Positions 29,115 through 39,013 of a stretch of 64,000 bases of DNA are shown in pieces. The stretch is from NCBI RefSeq assembly GCF_023101085.1, contig NZ_CP064703.1, forward strand, positions 806,001 to 870,000. Direction: 5' to 3'. The notes under the pieces were generated by a model. That model saw only the letters and a program-made list of their open reading frames with translations. It did not search any database and was not told where the DNA came from. A program made the translations under genes and the position numbers. The stretch comes from Bradyrhizobium sp. 170 (lineage in GTDB: Bacteria > Pseudomonadota > Alphaproteobacteria > Rhizobiales > Xanthobacteraceae). How positions within the stretch are numbered: position 1 is the stretch's first letter; each line of letters begins with the position of its first letter.

Positions 29115-30134
29115 ATGATCCCGCTTTCAGTCCTCGACCTCTCCGTCGTCACCACAGGCACCCGTCCGGCCCACGCGCTGCAGAACAGCATCGATCTGGC
29201 GCGCCATGTCGATGGGCTCGGCTATGTCCGCTACTGGCTCGCCGAGCACCACAATCTGGCTTCGGTGGCGAGCCCGGCGCCCGATTTGATGATCGGGCAG
29301 ATCGCGGCGGTGACGAACAACATCCGCGTCGGCTCCGGCGGCGTGATGCTGCCCAACCACGCGCCGCTGGTGGTGGCCGAGCGCTTCAAGATGCTGGAGG
29401 CGCTGTTTCCCGGCCGCATCGACCTCGGCCTCGGCCGCGCACCCGGAACCGATGGCGCGACGGCGCATGCGTTGCGCAGCCGGCTCGATCGCCGCGAAGG
29501 CGATGATTTTCTCGAACGGTTGAGTGAACTGGTGTTGTGGGAGACCCGCGATTTCCCGGCCGGCCATCCCTACAACAATGTGGTGGCGATGCCGGACGAT
29601 ACGCCGCTGCCGCCGATCTGGCTGCTCGGCTCCAGCGACTACTCTTCCGAACTCGCAGCGCAAGTCGGCATGGGTTTCGCGTTCGCGCATCATTTTGCGT
29701 CCTATGACGCGATCGCGGCGATGAGCAACTACCGCGACCACTTCAAGCCGTCCGGCTGGCGCGCTGCGCCGCACGGCATTCTCGCGGTTGCTGCGGTAGC
29801 CGCCGAAACCGATGCGGAAGCCGAACAACTCGCCTCCTCGATGGACCTCAGCCGCCTGCGCCGCGACCGCGGGCAATACCTGCCGTTGCCGAGTGTTGAG
29901 GAAGCGCTGGCCTACAATTATAGCGACGCCGAGCGCGCCTCGGTTATGCGCAACCGCTCGCGGCTGTTCGTCGGCAGCCCCGCGACGATCATGGCGAAGC
30001 TGCAGCCTATGATTACGGCCGGCCAGCCGGATGAACTCATGATCATCACCGCGGTGTACGATCATGACGCGCGGAAGAAGTCATACAGTCTGCTCGCGGA
30101 AGCATTTGGATTGGGAAAGAGGGTCGCGGCGTAA
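29115..30134 (+). CDS. LLM-class (luciferase-like) flavin-dependent monooxygenase
   Basis: This 339-residue TIM-barrel oxidoreductase is of the bacterial luciferase superfamily and would use FMNH2 or F420-like cofactors supplied by another enzyme. It starts MIPLSVLDLSVVTTG with RYWLAEHHNLASVASPAPDL near 40-58, the usual active-site His pair. IRVGSGGVMLPNHAPLVVAERF near 73-94, RIDLGLGRAPGTD near 103 and PPIWLLGSSDYSSELAAQVG near 171 complete the signature. Substrate unknown. It is convergent with pheA across a family A repeat. Confidence 0.88.
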   Translation: MIPLSVLDLSVVTTGTRPAHALQNSIDLARHVDGLGYVRYWLAEHHNLASVASPAPDLMIGQIAAVTNNIRVGSGGVMLPNHAPLVVAERFKMLEALFPGRIDLGLGRAPGTDGATAHALRSRLDRREGDDFLERLSELVLWETRDFPAGHPYNNVVAMPDDTPLPPIWLLGSSDYSSELAAQVGMGFAFAHHFASYDAIAAMSNYRDHFKPSGWRAAPHGILAVAAVAAETDAEAEQLASSMDLSRLRRDRGQYLPLPSVEEALAYNYSDAERASVMRNRSRLFVGSPATIMAKLQPMITAGQPDELMIITAVYDHDARKKSYSLLAEAFGLGKRVAA

Positions 30135-30140
30135 TAAAGT

Positions 30141-30258
30141 GTCGTCCCTGCGCACGCAGGGACCCATACCGCGTGATCCATCGATGAGGCAGTGTGGCTG
30201 ACGCCTTTTAACCCAATTGCGTTCGGTGGCTATGGGTCCCTGCTTTCGCAGGGACGAC
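30141..30258. repeat. Palindromic intergenic repeat, family A, copy 3
   Basis: It has GTCGTCCCTGCGCACGCAGG at the left and CCCTGCTTTCGCAGGGACGAC at the right. It shares the inner block GTGGCTATGGGTCCCTGCTT with copy 2 and serves as a guide to the uninterrupted form of that copy. It separates two convergent genes. Confidence 0.9.
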
Positions 30259-30282
30259 CCTATCGAGAGACTGGCGCTTAGC

Positions 30283-31143
30283 TCAATCCGCCTTCTCGGA
30301 AAATGTCGCGCGGAACGGATGCCCCGGATAAACGCCGACAATACGGAATTCGCGTGAGAAGAATTTCAGCTCTTCTAGCGCAAAGGCGAGACCCTTGTCG
30401 TCGGGATGCCCGTCGACATCGGCGTAGAACTGGGTCGCGAAGAACTCGCCGTCGACCATGTAGCTTTCCAGCTTGGTCATGTTGACGCCGTTGGTGGCGA
30501 AGCCGCCGAGTGCCTTGTAGAGCGCGGCGGGCAAATTGCGTACCCGGAAAACAAAAGTCGTGACCAGCGGCCCCGAATCCTGGGCGGCCCATTTCTGGTC
30601 GCGCGCCAGCACCACGAAGCGCGTGGTGTTGTGGGCCTCGTCCTCGACGTCCTCGGCCAGGATATCGAGGCCGTAGATTTTCGCGGCGAGGCGCGAGGCG
30701 ATCGCGGCGACGGCCTTGTCACCGCGCTCGGAGACATCGCGCGCGCTGCCGGCGGTGTCGGCCGCGACGATCGGCTTGATGCCGAGTTTTCGGATGATGC
30801 GCCGGCACTGGCCCAGCGCATGGACATGGCTCTCGACCGTCTTGATGTCAGTGAGCTTTGTCCCGCGCACCGCCATCAACTGGTGGCGTATTGGCAAGAA
30901 CCATTCGCCGACGATGAACAGGCCGGAATGCGGCAGCAGATGATGGATGTCGGCGACGCGCCCGGCCACCGAATTCTCGATCGGGATCATGCCGAGATCG
31001 GCCTCGCCGGAGGAGATCGCGGACAGCGCGTCCTCGAAGGTCGCGCACGGCAACGGCTCGGCGTCCGGATAGGCCTCGGCGATGGCGATATGGGAATTCG
31101 CGCCAGGTTCGCCCTGGAATGCGATTTTGAGCTTCTTGGTCAT
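30283..31143 (-). CDS. pheA: Prephenate dehydratase
   Basis: This 286-residue monofunctional enzyme of phenylalanine synthesis converts prephenate to phenylpyruvate. The N-terminus IAFQGEPGANSHIA, the catalytic NTTRFVVLARD (TRF motif) near 175, and an ACT regulatory domain from about 195 (VTTFVFRVRNLPAALYKAL, TKLESYMVDG) are all visible. No chorismate mutase domain is fused. It lies 21 bases after kdsB and is presumably co-transcribed with it, an arrangement common in Rhizobiales. Confidence 0.95.
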   Translation of the reverse strand: MTKKLKIAFQGEPGANSHIAIAEAYPDAEPLPCATFEDALSAISSGEADLGMIPIENSVAGRVADIHHLLPHSGLFIVGEWFLPIRHQLMAVRGTKLTDIKTVESHVHALGQCRRIIRKLGIKPIVAADTAGSARDVSERGDKAVAAIASRLAAKIYGLDILAEDVEDEAHNTTRFVVLARDQKWAAQDSGPLVTTFVFRVRNLPAALYKALGGFATNGVNMTKLESYMVDGEFFATQFYADVDGHPDDKGLAFALEELKFFSREFRIVGVYPGHPFRATFSEKAD

Positions 31144-31164
31144 GCGGGGCCTTTTAGCAGCGGC

Positions 31165-31905
31165 TCAGGTTTTTGCCAGCATGCGCCGGGCGGTTTCGAG
31201 GTCGGCCGGGGTGTCGACCCCTCGGGGGACGCTGTCGACGATGGTGATGTCGATCCGCATCCCGGCCTCCAGCGCGCGGAGCTGCTCGAGCTTCTCCTGC
31301 TGTTCCAGCGGAGACGGGGGCAGCGCCACGAACCGTTCCAGCGCGGCGCGGCGGTAGGCGTAGAGGCCGATGTGGTGGTAGCGGGGGCCGTCGCCATGGG
31401 GCGCCGTGGCGCGGGTGAAATAGAGCGCACGCAGCCGGTTCGGGCCGATCGGCGAGCCGACCGCCTTCACCACGCTGGGGGCCTGGTCCTCTTCCTCGGT
31501 ATGGATCTGCGAGGCCAGCGTCGCGATGTCGACGGTGGGGTCGTCGAGCGGCGGCAGCGCGGCGCGGATGGTGTCCGGCGCGATCGTGGGAAAGTCGCCC
31601 TGCAGGTTGACCACAATCTCGGCCCGGCCATCGGGATCGATCGTCCGCATGGCCTCGTGGATCCGGTCGGAGCCGGAGGGATGATCGGCACGGGTCATCA
31701 CTACCTCGCCGCCGGCGGCCTTCACGGCGGCCGCGATCTCGGGCGTGTCGGTGGCCACCGCCACCCGGCCGATTTGGGCCTCCTCGGCCCGCCGCAGCAC
31801 ATGGACGATCATCGGCAGGCCGCCGATGTCGAGCAGCGGCTTGCCGGGCAGGCGGGTTGCCGCCATGCGGGCGGGAATCAGCACGAGAATGCGGGTTTCG
31901 GTCAT
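31165..31905 (-). CDS. kdsB: 3-deoxy-manno-octulosonate cytidylyltransferase (CMP-KDO synthetase)
   Basis: This 246-residue nucleotidyltransferase activates KDO for lipopolysaccharide inner core synthesis. It carries the CTP-binding N-terminus [36 protein letters not shown] near 69-84, [10 protein letters not shown] near 99 and [16 protein letters not shown] near 178. The frame is open upstream, but homology and the IPAR motif place the start at ATG 31905. It is divergent from cycM. Confidence 0.95.
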   Translation of the reverse strand: MTETRILVLIPARMAATRLPGKPLLDIGGLPMIVHVLRRAEEAQIGRVAVATDTPEIAAAVKAAGGEVVMTRADHPSGSDRIHEAMRTIDPDGRAEIVVNLQGDFPTIAPDTIRAALPPLDDPTVDIATLASQIHTEEEDQAPSVVKAVGSPIGPNRLRALYFTRATAPHGDGPRYHHIGLYAYRRAALERFVALPPSPLEQQEKLEQLRALEAGMRIDITIVDSVPRGVDTPADLETARRMLAKT

Positions 31906-32116
31906 CCGGAACGAGGTCTTGCGGCCAGCAAAAACAGGCCGGAAATAATGGGGGATTGGCGGAAAGTCGGGGCGTTTATACGGGTTGCCAGAGCCCGGGC
32001 AAACCGATATCTCAACCCTGCTGAGGGTGCGGCGCGAAAGGCTGATTCCTGATGCGCACCCGCGGCCGTTTTGCCGGCCTTCAGTCGACCTTTCCGGCCT
32101 GGAGCCTGATCCAACT

Positions 32117-32668
32117 ATGGACTCCTTCGAACTCAACAAGATTCTCGGCGCCATCCTCGCCACCTGCCTCGTTATCCTGGTCACGAGCTTTGCCGCCCAC
32201 GCGATTTTCGCGCCCGTGAAACCGGAAAAGCCGGGCTTCGAGATTGCCGTGAAGGAAGACGCTTCTCACGGTGGCGCCAAGGAAGCCGCAGCTCCCTCCG
32301 AGCCGATCGAGAAGCTGCTGCAGACGGCTTCCGTCGAGAAGGGCACCGGCGCCGCCAAGAAGTGTGCGGCCTGCCATACGTTCGAAAAGGGCGGTCCCAA
32401 CCGCGTGGGTCCGAACCTCTACGGCGTGCTGAACGAGCCCAAGGGCCAGGGTCGCGGCGGCTTCAACTTCTCGGCCGCCTTGAAGGGCAAGGGCGGCACC
32501 TGGACCTATGACGATCTCAACAAGTTTCTTGCCAACCCCAAGGGCTTTGTTCCGGGCACGGCGATGGGATTTGCCGGTATTTCGAAGGACAGCGAGCGCG
32601 CCGACGTGATCGCCTATCTGCGCAGCCTTTCGGAAAGCCCGGCCCCGCTGCCGACCGCGGCGAAGTAA
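32117..32668 (+). CDS. cycM: Membrane-anchored cytochrome c (CycM)
   Basis: This 183-residue protein has an uncleaved N-terminal membrane anchor (residues about 9-29), an acidic linker and a class I cytochrome c domain. The haem site is CAACH at residues 83-87 and the axial ligand is Met150 in PGTAMGFAG. Length and layout match Bradyrhizobium CycM, which passes electrons from the bc1 complex to the aa3-type cytochrome oxidase on the periplasmic face. ATG 32117 was chosen because [14 protein letters not shown] begins the conserved anchor. A terminator follows. Confidence 0.94.
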   Translation: MDSFELNKILGAILATCLVILVTSFAAHAIFAPVKPEKPGFEIAVKEDASHGGAKEAAAPSEPIEKLLQTASVEKGTGAAKKCAACHTFEKGGPNRVGPNLYGVLNEPKGQGRGGFNFSAALKGKGGTWTYDDLNKFLANPKGFVPGTAMGFAGISKDSERADVIAYLRSLSESPAPLPTAAK

Positions 32669-32706
32669 GATTTCGACAGTCCTGCAGGGACTTCCGCGCG
32701 ACATTG

Positions 32707-32727
32707 CGGCCAGGCATTGCCTGGCCG
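32707..32727 (+). terminator. Probable terminator of cycM
   Basis: A 9-bp perfect stem CGGCCAGGC/GCCTGGCCG with an ATT loop is followed by TTT. It lies 38 bases past the cycM stop. The T tract is short. Confidence 0.65.
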
Positions 32728-32955
32728 TTTCGCTATGAGGGATCGCTTTGTTGTTGCCGGAGTTGTTATCGGGACTTTTCGCCGCAGCGGCGGTGTTCCC
32801 AAGCTGCTATCATGAGGAAAAAGCAACGTAATCTGTCGAAACCTTGCCTTATATTGGGTCCTCACTAACTCGCCTCGTGTTTGCGTTGTTCGCGTCTGGG
32901 GCCGCCGCGGACTTCGACAGCACAGATACTGGCGTCAGCAACAGGAATTCTGCAT

Positions 32956-34851
32956 TTGGCGATTACCCGACGACATCTTCTTCAGGGCGGCGCTGTCGTC
33001 GCCATGGCCCCTGCGCTGGGACTGACCCCGGGCACCCCTGCAATTTCGCCGGCCCAGGCACAATCGGGCGAACCGGTGTGGCGGCATGCGCTGTCGCTGT
33101 TCGGCGAGGTCAAGTACCCGGCTGACTTCAAGCGGTTTGACTACGTCAATCCGGAGGCTCCGAAGGGCGGCATCGTACGTCAAATACAGGTCGGGACGTT
33201 TGACAACTTCAACCTCGTGGTTGCCGGCGTCAAAGGCTCGCTCGCAGCCGGCGTTCAACTGATCTACGAATCTCTAATGACGCAGTCGCTGGATGAGGTT
33301 TCGACCGAGTACGGCGAATTGGCCGAAGCCGTCAGCCACCCCGAGGATTTCTCCTGGGTCACGTATCGTCTCAAGCGAGAGGCGAAATGGCACGACGGAA
33401 AGCCTGTCACGCCTGACGACGTGATCTTCTCGCTTAACGCATTCAAGCAAAATCATCCGCAGTACTCGGCTTACTATCGCCACGTGGTGAAAGCTGAAAA
33501 AGTCGGTGATCGCGAAATCAAGTTCAGCTTCGATGCGCCAGGCAATCGCGAGCTTCCGCAGATCGTAGGACAACTCACGATATTGCCGAAGCATTGGTGG
33601 GAGGGCACTGACAGCGAGGGCCGCAAGCGCGACATCTCCGCGACGACGCTGGAGAAGCCGCTGGGTTCGGGTCCCTATCGCATCAAGGAGTTTGTCCCGG
33701 GAAGGACGCTGACGCTGGAGCGGGTGAAGGACCATTGGGGGCGCGATTCCAGCACGAATGTCGGCCGCAACAATTTCGACGAGCTGCGCCTGGAATATTT
33801 CCGGGATTCGACGGTCGCGCTCGAGGCGTTCAAGGGCGACCAGGTCGATTGGCGCACTGAAAACAGCGCCAAGAACTGGGCAACGGCCTACGACTTCCCG
33901 GCCGTCAATGACAAGCGCGTGCTGCTCGAGGAGTTTCCAAACCGCAGTTCCGGAATCATGCAGGCGTTCGCGCTGAATGTCCGGCGTGACCAGTTTAGGG
34001 ATCCGCGGGTGCGTCGCGCGCTGAATTTTGCGTTCGATTTCGAGGAAATGAACAAGCAGATATTCTTCGGTCAGTACAAGCGCATCAGCAGCTATTTCGA
34101 TGGCACTGAACTGGCTTCAAGCGGACTGCCGGAAGGCAAGGAGCTGGAGATACTCGAAGCCGTTCGCGCGGAGGTGCCGTCCGAGGTATTCACGAAGCCC
34201 TATACGAATCCGATCGGCGGAAGTCCCGAGGCGGTTCGCGAAAATCTTCGTGAGGCACTGCGCTTGCTGAAGGAAGCCGGCTATGAGGTGCGCGAGCGCA
34301 AGCTGGTCGATGGCAAGACGGGTGCGCAGTTTTCGCTCGAACTGCTCGGTGCAGACCCGTCCTTCGAACGGGTCATGCTGTTTTTCAAGCCTTCCCTGGA
34401 GCGGCTTGGTATTGCCGTCAGCGTGCGCACGATCGATCCGACACAGTATGAAAATCGGCTTCGCAGCTGGGATTTCGATGTGGTCGTCTCGTCGTGGGCG
34501 GAATCCTTGTCACCCGGAAATGAACAGCGCGAATACTGGGGTTCGCATGCGGCGGACATGGCAGGTTCGCGCAATGTCATCGGCATCAAGAACCCGGCGA
34601 TCGACAAATTGATCGAGCGGCTGATCTACGCCAAGGGTCGAGATGACCTGATTGCCGCGACCAAGGCGCTCGATCGCGTGCTGCTGTGGAATCACTATGT
34701 CGTGCCGCAGTGGAATTATCCCAAGGTCCGTACCGCGCGCTGGGATCGCTTCGGCCGGCCGTCCGAATTGCCGAAGTACGGCCAGTCGGGTTTCCCGTCG
34801 CTGTGGTGGTTCGATGCGGACAAGGCGGCGCGGAACGGAAGACGCTCTTGA
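32956..34851 (+). CDS. Peptide ABC transporter periplasmic binding protein (YejA-like), Tat-exported
   Basis: This 631-residue family-5 solute-binding protein begins at TTG 32956, preceded by AGGA. This start gives a clear twin-arginine signal (MAITRRHLLQGG, then a hydrophobic stretch to about residue 37); the frame is open upstream but without homology. The mature protein begins with LSLFGEVKYPADFKRFDYVN and PEAPKGGIVRQI, the YejA/YepA-group signature. GSGPYRIKEFVPGRTLTLER lies near 212 and the long C-terminal lobe is complete. It is the first of five genes of a Yej-type importer and 14 bases from a second binding protein. Confidence 0.88.
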   Translation: MAITRRHLLQGGAVVAMAPALGLTPGTPAISPAQAQSGEPVWRHALSLFGEVKYPADFKRFDYVNPEAPKGGIVRQIQVGTFDNFNLVVAGVKGSLAAGVQLIYESLMTQSLDEVSTEYGELAEAVSHPEDFSWVTYRLKREAKWHDGKPVTPDDVIFSLNAFKQNHPQYSAYYRHVVKAEKVGDREIKFSFDAPGNRELPQIVGQLTILPKHWWEGTDSEGRKRDISATTLEKPLGSGPYRIKEFVPGRTLTLERVKDHWGRDSSTNVGRNNFDELRLEYFRDSTVALEAFKGDQVDWRTENSAKNWATAYDFPAVNDKRVLLEEFPNRSSGIMQAFALNVRRDQFRDPRVRRALNFAFDFEEMNKQIFFGQYKRISSYFDGTELASSGLPEGKELEILEAVRAEVPSEVFTKPYTNPIGGSPEAVRENLREALRLLKEAGYEVRERKLVDGKTGAQFSLELLGADPSFERVMLFFKPSLERLGIAVSVRTIDPTQYENRLRSWDFDVVVSSWAESLSPGNEQREYWGSHAADMAGSRNVIGIKNPAIDKLIERLIYAKGRDDLIAATKALDRVLLWNHYVVPQWNYPKVRTARWDRFGRPSELPKYGQSGFPSLWWFDADKAARNGRRS

Positions 34852-34865
34852 AGGATAGCTTGCGC

Positions 34866-36713
34866 ATGGCGCAATTCTCTCGCCGGCATGTGCTCGGTCT
34901 CGGTGTCGGCGCGCTGGCGGCTGCACGCCTCGCTCCCGCGTTCGCAGATAATGGCGGCAAGAAGCTCCACGGTCTTTCGGCATTCGGCGACCTGAAATAT
35001 CCCGCCGACTTTCGTCGTTTCGACTACGTCAATGCGGATGCGCCGAAAGGCGGGATGTTCTCGCAACTCGTTGGCGCGGGTGGCTCGACCTTCAATTCGC
35101 TCAACGCCTTTATCGTGAAGGGCGACAGGGCGAACGGAATGGAGCTAACTTTTGCATCGCTGATGGCGCGGGCGTTCGACGAGCCGGACGCGGTCTATCT
35201 CCTGGCGGCAGAGGATTTGACCGTATCCCCCGACGGGCTGGTATTCCGTTTCCAGTTGCGCCCAGGCATTACCTTTCATGACGGCAGCGAGATCACGGCA
35301 TCCGATGTTGCGTTTTCGCTGACGACGCTGAAGAGCAAGGGACATCCTGCGTACGCTTCCGTGCTGCGCGATCTCGCCGATGCCACGGTCGAGGACAAGC
35401 GGACGGTCCAGTTGCGCTTCCAGCCGACTCGCGGCCTCGACATGCCGGCGCTTGCGGCGGCTATGCCGATCTTTTCGGAGAAATACTATTCGACGCGGCC
35501 GTTCGACGAGACCTCGCTGGAAGCGCCGCTCGGATCGGGTCCCTATCGCGTCGCCCGGTTCGAGCAGGGGCGCTTCGTGGAATTCGAGCGGGTGAAGAAC
35601 TGGTGGGGTGAGAACCTTCCGGTTTGTCGCGGCCTGTACAATTTCGATATTCTGCGGGACGAGTACTACCGGGACCGCGAAGCCGGCTTCGAGGCCTTCA
35701 CCGGTCGCAACTACCTGTTCCGCGAGGAGTTCACATCGCGAGTCTGGGCCACGCGCTACGATTTTCCTGCGATCCGTGATGGCCGCGTCAAGCGGGACGT
35801 CATTCCGGACGAGCGCCCCTCCGGCGCGCAAGGTTGGCTGCTCAACACGCGGCGGGATAAATTCAAGGACAGGCGCGTTCGCGAGGCGTTGACGATCGCC
35901 TTCGACTTCGAATGGACCAACAAGAACCTGATGTATGGTTCTTACCAGCGCACGCATTCGGTGTTCCAGAATTCCGACATGATGGCGCGCGGCGAGCCGT
36001 CGCCGGAAGAGATCGCGCTGCTCGAGCCGTTCCGCGACCGTCTGCTGCCGGAAGTGTTCGGACCGGCATGGATACCTCCGGAGACCGACGGGTCCGGGCA
36101 GGATCGCAAGCTCTTGCGCAGCGCCGGTGAACTGCTCAATTCGGCGGGCTGGACCGTGAAGGACGGCCGCCGGCTAAACGCGAAGGGCGACCAGCTATTG
36201 GCCGAATTCCTGCTGACCGAGCGTTCCTTCGAGCCGCATCACCAGACCTTCATCAAGAACCTTCGTGTGCTCGGCATCGATGCCAACATTCGCCTGGTCG
36301 ACCCGGCTCAGGCCGAGGTGCGGCTCAAGGACTTCGACTTCGATATCGCCATCGCGCGATTCATCTTCCCGCAAATTCCCGGAAGCTCGCTGCGCAACTA
36401 TTTCTCAAGCGCTTCCGCCAACACCAAGGGCTCCAATAACCTTGCCGGGATCGCCGATCCGATCGTCGATGCGCTGGTCGAGAAAGCGGTGGGTGCGCAG
36501 ACGCAGGCCGCACTGAACAACGCTTGTCGTGCTCTCGATCGTGTGCTGCGCTCCGGTCGTTACTGGATTCCGCACTGGAACAAGGCTTCGCACTGGATCG
36601 CCTATTGGGACCAGTTCGGTTTCCCGCCGACCAAGCCCCGCTATGCCCGCGGCGCGCCGGAAACCTGGTGGTACGAATCGGCAAAGGCCGCAAAACTTGA
36701 GCAGGCGAAGTAG
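34866..36713 (+). CDS. Second peptide ABC binding protein (YejA/YepA-like), Tat-exported
   Basis: This 615-residue paralogue of the preceding protein also has a Tat signal (MAQFSRRHVLGLGVGALAAA). The mature start LSAFGDLKYPADFRRFDYVN and ADAPKGGMFSQL parallels that of its neighbour. LGSGPYRVARFEQGRFVEFE and DILRDEYYRDREAGFEAFTG match the group. Overall identity is moderate, so the two probably bind different peptides. In Agrobacterium a protein of this kind (YepA) delivers anhydromuropeptides to YejBEF. The ATG lies 14 bases after the previous stop. Confidence 0.88.
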   Translation: MAQFSRRHVLGLGVGALAAARLAPAFADNGGKKLHGLSAFGDLKYPADFRRFDYVNADAPKGGMFSQLVGAGGSTFNSLNAFIVKGDRANGMELTFASLMARAFDEPDAVYLLAAEDLTVSPDGLVFRFQLRPGITFHDGSEITASDVAFSLTTLKSKGHPAYASVLRDLADATVEDKRTVQLRFQPTRGLDMPALAAAMPIFSEKYYSTRPFDETSLEAPLGSGPYRVARFEQGRFVEFERVKNWWGENLPVCRGLYNFDILRDEYYRDREAGFEAFTGRNYLFREEFTSRVWATRYDFPAIRDGRVKRDVIPDERPSGAQGWLLNTRRDKFKDRRVREALTIAFDFEWTNKNLMYGSYQRTHSVFQNSDMMARGEPSPEEIALLEPFRDRLLPEVFGPAWIPPETDGSGQDRKLLRSAGELLNSAGWTVKDGRRLNAKGDQLLAEFLLTERSFEPHHQTFIKNLRVLGIDANIRLVDPAQAEVRLKDFDFDIAIARFIFPQIPGSSLRNYFSSASANTKGSNNLAGIADPIVDALVEKAVGAQTQAALNNACRALDRVLRSGRYWIPHWNKASHWIAYWDQFGFPPTKPRYARGAPETWWYESAKAAKLEQAK

Positions 36714-36716
36714 TCC

Positions 36717-37826
36717 ATGACCGCCTATATCGCCCGCCGCGTTCTCCTGATGCTGCCGACACTGCTCGGCATCCTGTTCGTCTCCTTCGTGGTCGTGCAG
36801 TTCGCGCCCGGCGGGCCTGTCGAGCGCGTGATCGCGCAGCTCTCGGGTGCAGACACCGGAGCCGCCTCTCGTGTGTCGGGCTCCTCCGGCGGCGATTTCG
36901 GTGCACGGCCCCAGGCCGGCGCGGCGGCAGACGCCGTCAATTCAAAATACCGCGGCGCGCAGGGGCTTGATCCGGAATTCATCAAAAAACTCGAGGCGCA
37001 GTTCGGCTTCGACAAGCCGGCGCCGGAGCGCTTTGCGCTGATGGTGTGGAATTTTGCCCGCTTCGATTTCGGCAAGAGCTATTTCCGCGACACCAGCGTG
37101 TTGCAGCTGATCAAGGAGAAGCTGCCGGTCTCGATATCGCTCGGCCTCTGGTTGACGCTGCTGACCTATTTGATCTCGATCCCGCTCGGCATCCGCAAGG
37201 CGGTGGCGGACGGAACGCGCTTCGATACCTGGACCTCGGCGGTTGTCATCGTCGGCTTTGCGATCCCCGGCTTCCTGTTCGCGATCCTGCTGATCATCCT
37301 GTTTGCCGGCGGTTCGTTCTTCAACGTGTTTCCGCTGCGCGGATTGACCTCGGACGGCTGGTCACAATTCCCCTGGTACTGGAAAATCATCGACTACTTC
37401 TGGCACCTCACGCTGCCTTTAATCGCGATGGGTCTCGGTGCCTTTGCCACCATGACGCTGCTAACCAAGAACTCGTTCCTTGACGAGATCCGCAAGCAAT
37501 ACGTGATGACCGCGCGCGCAAAGGGCTGCAGCGAGGGGCAGGTGCTTTACGGCCATATCTTCCGCAACGCCATGCTGATCGTGATCGCAGGCTTTCCCGG
37601 TGCGTTCATTGGCGCCTTCTTCTCCGGCTCGTTGCTGATCGAGACCATCTTCTCGCTCGACGGGCTCGGGCTGCTCGGCTTCGAGAGCGTGCTCAACCGC
37701 GATTATCCGGTCGTGTTCGGCACGCTGTTCATCTTTTCCCTCGTTGGCCTTGTGGTGGGTCTGATCTCCGATCTCGCCTACATGTGGATCGATCCCCGGA
37801 TCGATTTCGAGGCGCGGGAGGTCTGA
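36717..37826 (+). CDS. yejB: Peptide ABC transporter permease YejB
   Basis: This 369-residue permease of the DppB/OppB type has an unusually long first periplasmic loop (about residues 35-95, rich in Ser/Gly/Ala), as is usual for YejB. The N-terminus MTAYIARRVLLMLPTLLGIL is a membrane anchor. The EAA loop reads MTARAKGCSEGQVLYGHIFR near 262-281 and the last helices end near LAYMWIDPRIDF. The start is 3 bases past the second binding protein, and its TGA overlaps the ATG of yejE. Confidence 0.93.
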   Translation: MTAYIARRVLLMLPTLLGILFVSFVVVQFAPGGPVERVIAQLSGADTGAASRVSGSSGGDFGARPQAGAAADAVNSKYRGAQGLDPEFIKKLEAQFGFDKPAPERFALMVWNFARFDFGKSYFRDTSVLQLIKEKLPVSISLGLWLTLLTYLISIPLGIRKAVADGTRFDTWTSAVVIVGFAIPGFLFAILLIILFAGGSFFNVFPLRGLTSDGWSQFPWYWKIIDYFWHLTLPLIAMGLGAFATMTLLTKNSFLDEIRKQYVMTARAKGCSEGQVLYGHIFRNAMLIVIAGFPGAFIGAFFSGSLLIETIFSLDGLGLLGFESVLNRDYPVVFGTLFIFSLVGLVVGLISDLAYMWIDPRIDFEAREV

Positions 37827-39004
37827 TGACGATGCTCGCCCCGCAGCCGATCGAGACCTCGACGCAGTCGCCGCTCGGTGCCGCCGTGCCGGTCACGCGT
37901 CATCCCCTTGCGATGTCGCCGCTCAACCGCCGGCGCTGGCAGAATTTCAAGGCCAACCGCCGAGGCTACTGGTCGCTCTGGATATTCCTGATCCTGTTCG
38001 TGGTGTCGCTGTTTGCCGAATTGATCGCCAACGACCGGCCGTTCCTGATCAAATATGACGGAAAGCTGTATTGGCCGGCCTTCGTCAGCTATTCCGAGAC
38101 GACGTTCGGCGGCGATTTCGAGACCTCAGCCGACTACCGCGATCCCTATTTGCAGAAGCTGATCGCCGAGAAGGGCGGCACCGTCATCTGGCCCTTGATC
38201 CGCTATTCCTACGCCACCCACAATCTCGATTTGCCGACGCCGGCGCCGTCGAAGCCGACATGGATGCTGACGGAAGAGCAGTGCAAGCCCGTGGTGGAGA
38301 AGAAGGGCCTGAAGAGCTGCAGCGACCTCGAATACAACTGGCTCGGCACCGACGACCAGGGCCGCGACGTGGTAGCGCGGCTGATCTATGGCTTCCGGAT
38401 CTCGGTGTTGTTCGGTTTGACGCTGACCATCCTGTCCTCGATCATCGGCGTCATCGCCGGCGGCGTGCAGGGCTATTTCGGTGGCTGGATCGATCTCGCC
38501 TTCCAGCGCTTCATCGAAATCTGGAGCGCGATCCCTTCGCTCTACCTGCTACTGATCCTGTCATCGGTGCTGGTGCCCGGTTTCTTCGTGCTGCTCGGCA
38601 TCCTCCTGCTTTTTTCCTGGACGACGCTCGTTGGCCTCGTGCGCGCGGAATTCTTGCGAGGTCGCAATTTCGAATACATTCAGGCGGCGCGCGCACTCGG
38701 CGTCTCCAATGGCGTGATCATGTTCCGGCATCTGTTGCCGAACGCGATGGTGGCGACCATGACCTTTCTGCCGTTCATCGTATCATCCTCGGTGATGACG
38801 CTGACCGCGCTCGACTTCCTCGGCTTCGGCCTGCCGCCGGGTTCGCCATCACTCGGCGAGCTGCTGTCGCAGGGCAAGTCCAACGTGCAGGCGCCCTGGC
38901 TCGGTTTTACCGGCTTCTTTTCGGTCGCGATCATGCTGTCGCTCCTCATCTTCATCGGCGAGGGCGTGCGCGACGCCTTCGATCCGCGCAAGACGTTCAG
39001 ATAG
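37826..39004 (+). CDS. yejE: Peptide ABC transporter permease YejE
   Basis: This 392-residue DppC-type permease has a proline-rich cytoplasmic N-terminus (RRWQNFKANRRGYWSLWIF near 37-55). The long periplasmic domain of YejE (WPAFVSYSETTFGGDFET to CSDLEYNWLGTDDQGRDV) leads into the transport domain, with the EAA loop FEYIQAARALGVSNGVIMFR near 281-300. ATG 37826 overlaps the yejB stop by one base, so translation is coupled. Confidence 0.93.
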   Translation: MTMLAPQPIETSTQSPLGAAVPVTRHPLAMSPLNRRRWQNFKANRRGYWSLWIFLILFVVSLFAELIANDRPFLIKYDGKLYWPAFVSYSETTFGGDFETSADYRDPYLQKLIAEKGGTVIWPLIRYSYATHNLDLPTPAPSKPTWMLTEEQCKPVVEKKGLKSCSDLEYNWLGTDDQGRDVVARLIYGFRISVLFGLTLTILSSIIGVIAGGVQGYFGGWIDLAFQRFIEIWSAIPSLYLLLILSSVLVPGFFVLLGILLLFSWTTLVGLVRAEFLRGRNFEYIQAARALGVSNGVIMFRHLLPNAMVATMTFLPFIVSSSVMTLTALDFLGFGLPPGSPSLGELLSQGKSNVQAPWLGFTGFFSVAIMLSLLIFIGEGVRDAFDPRKTFR

Positions 39005-39013
39005 GGATCGGGC

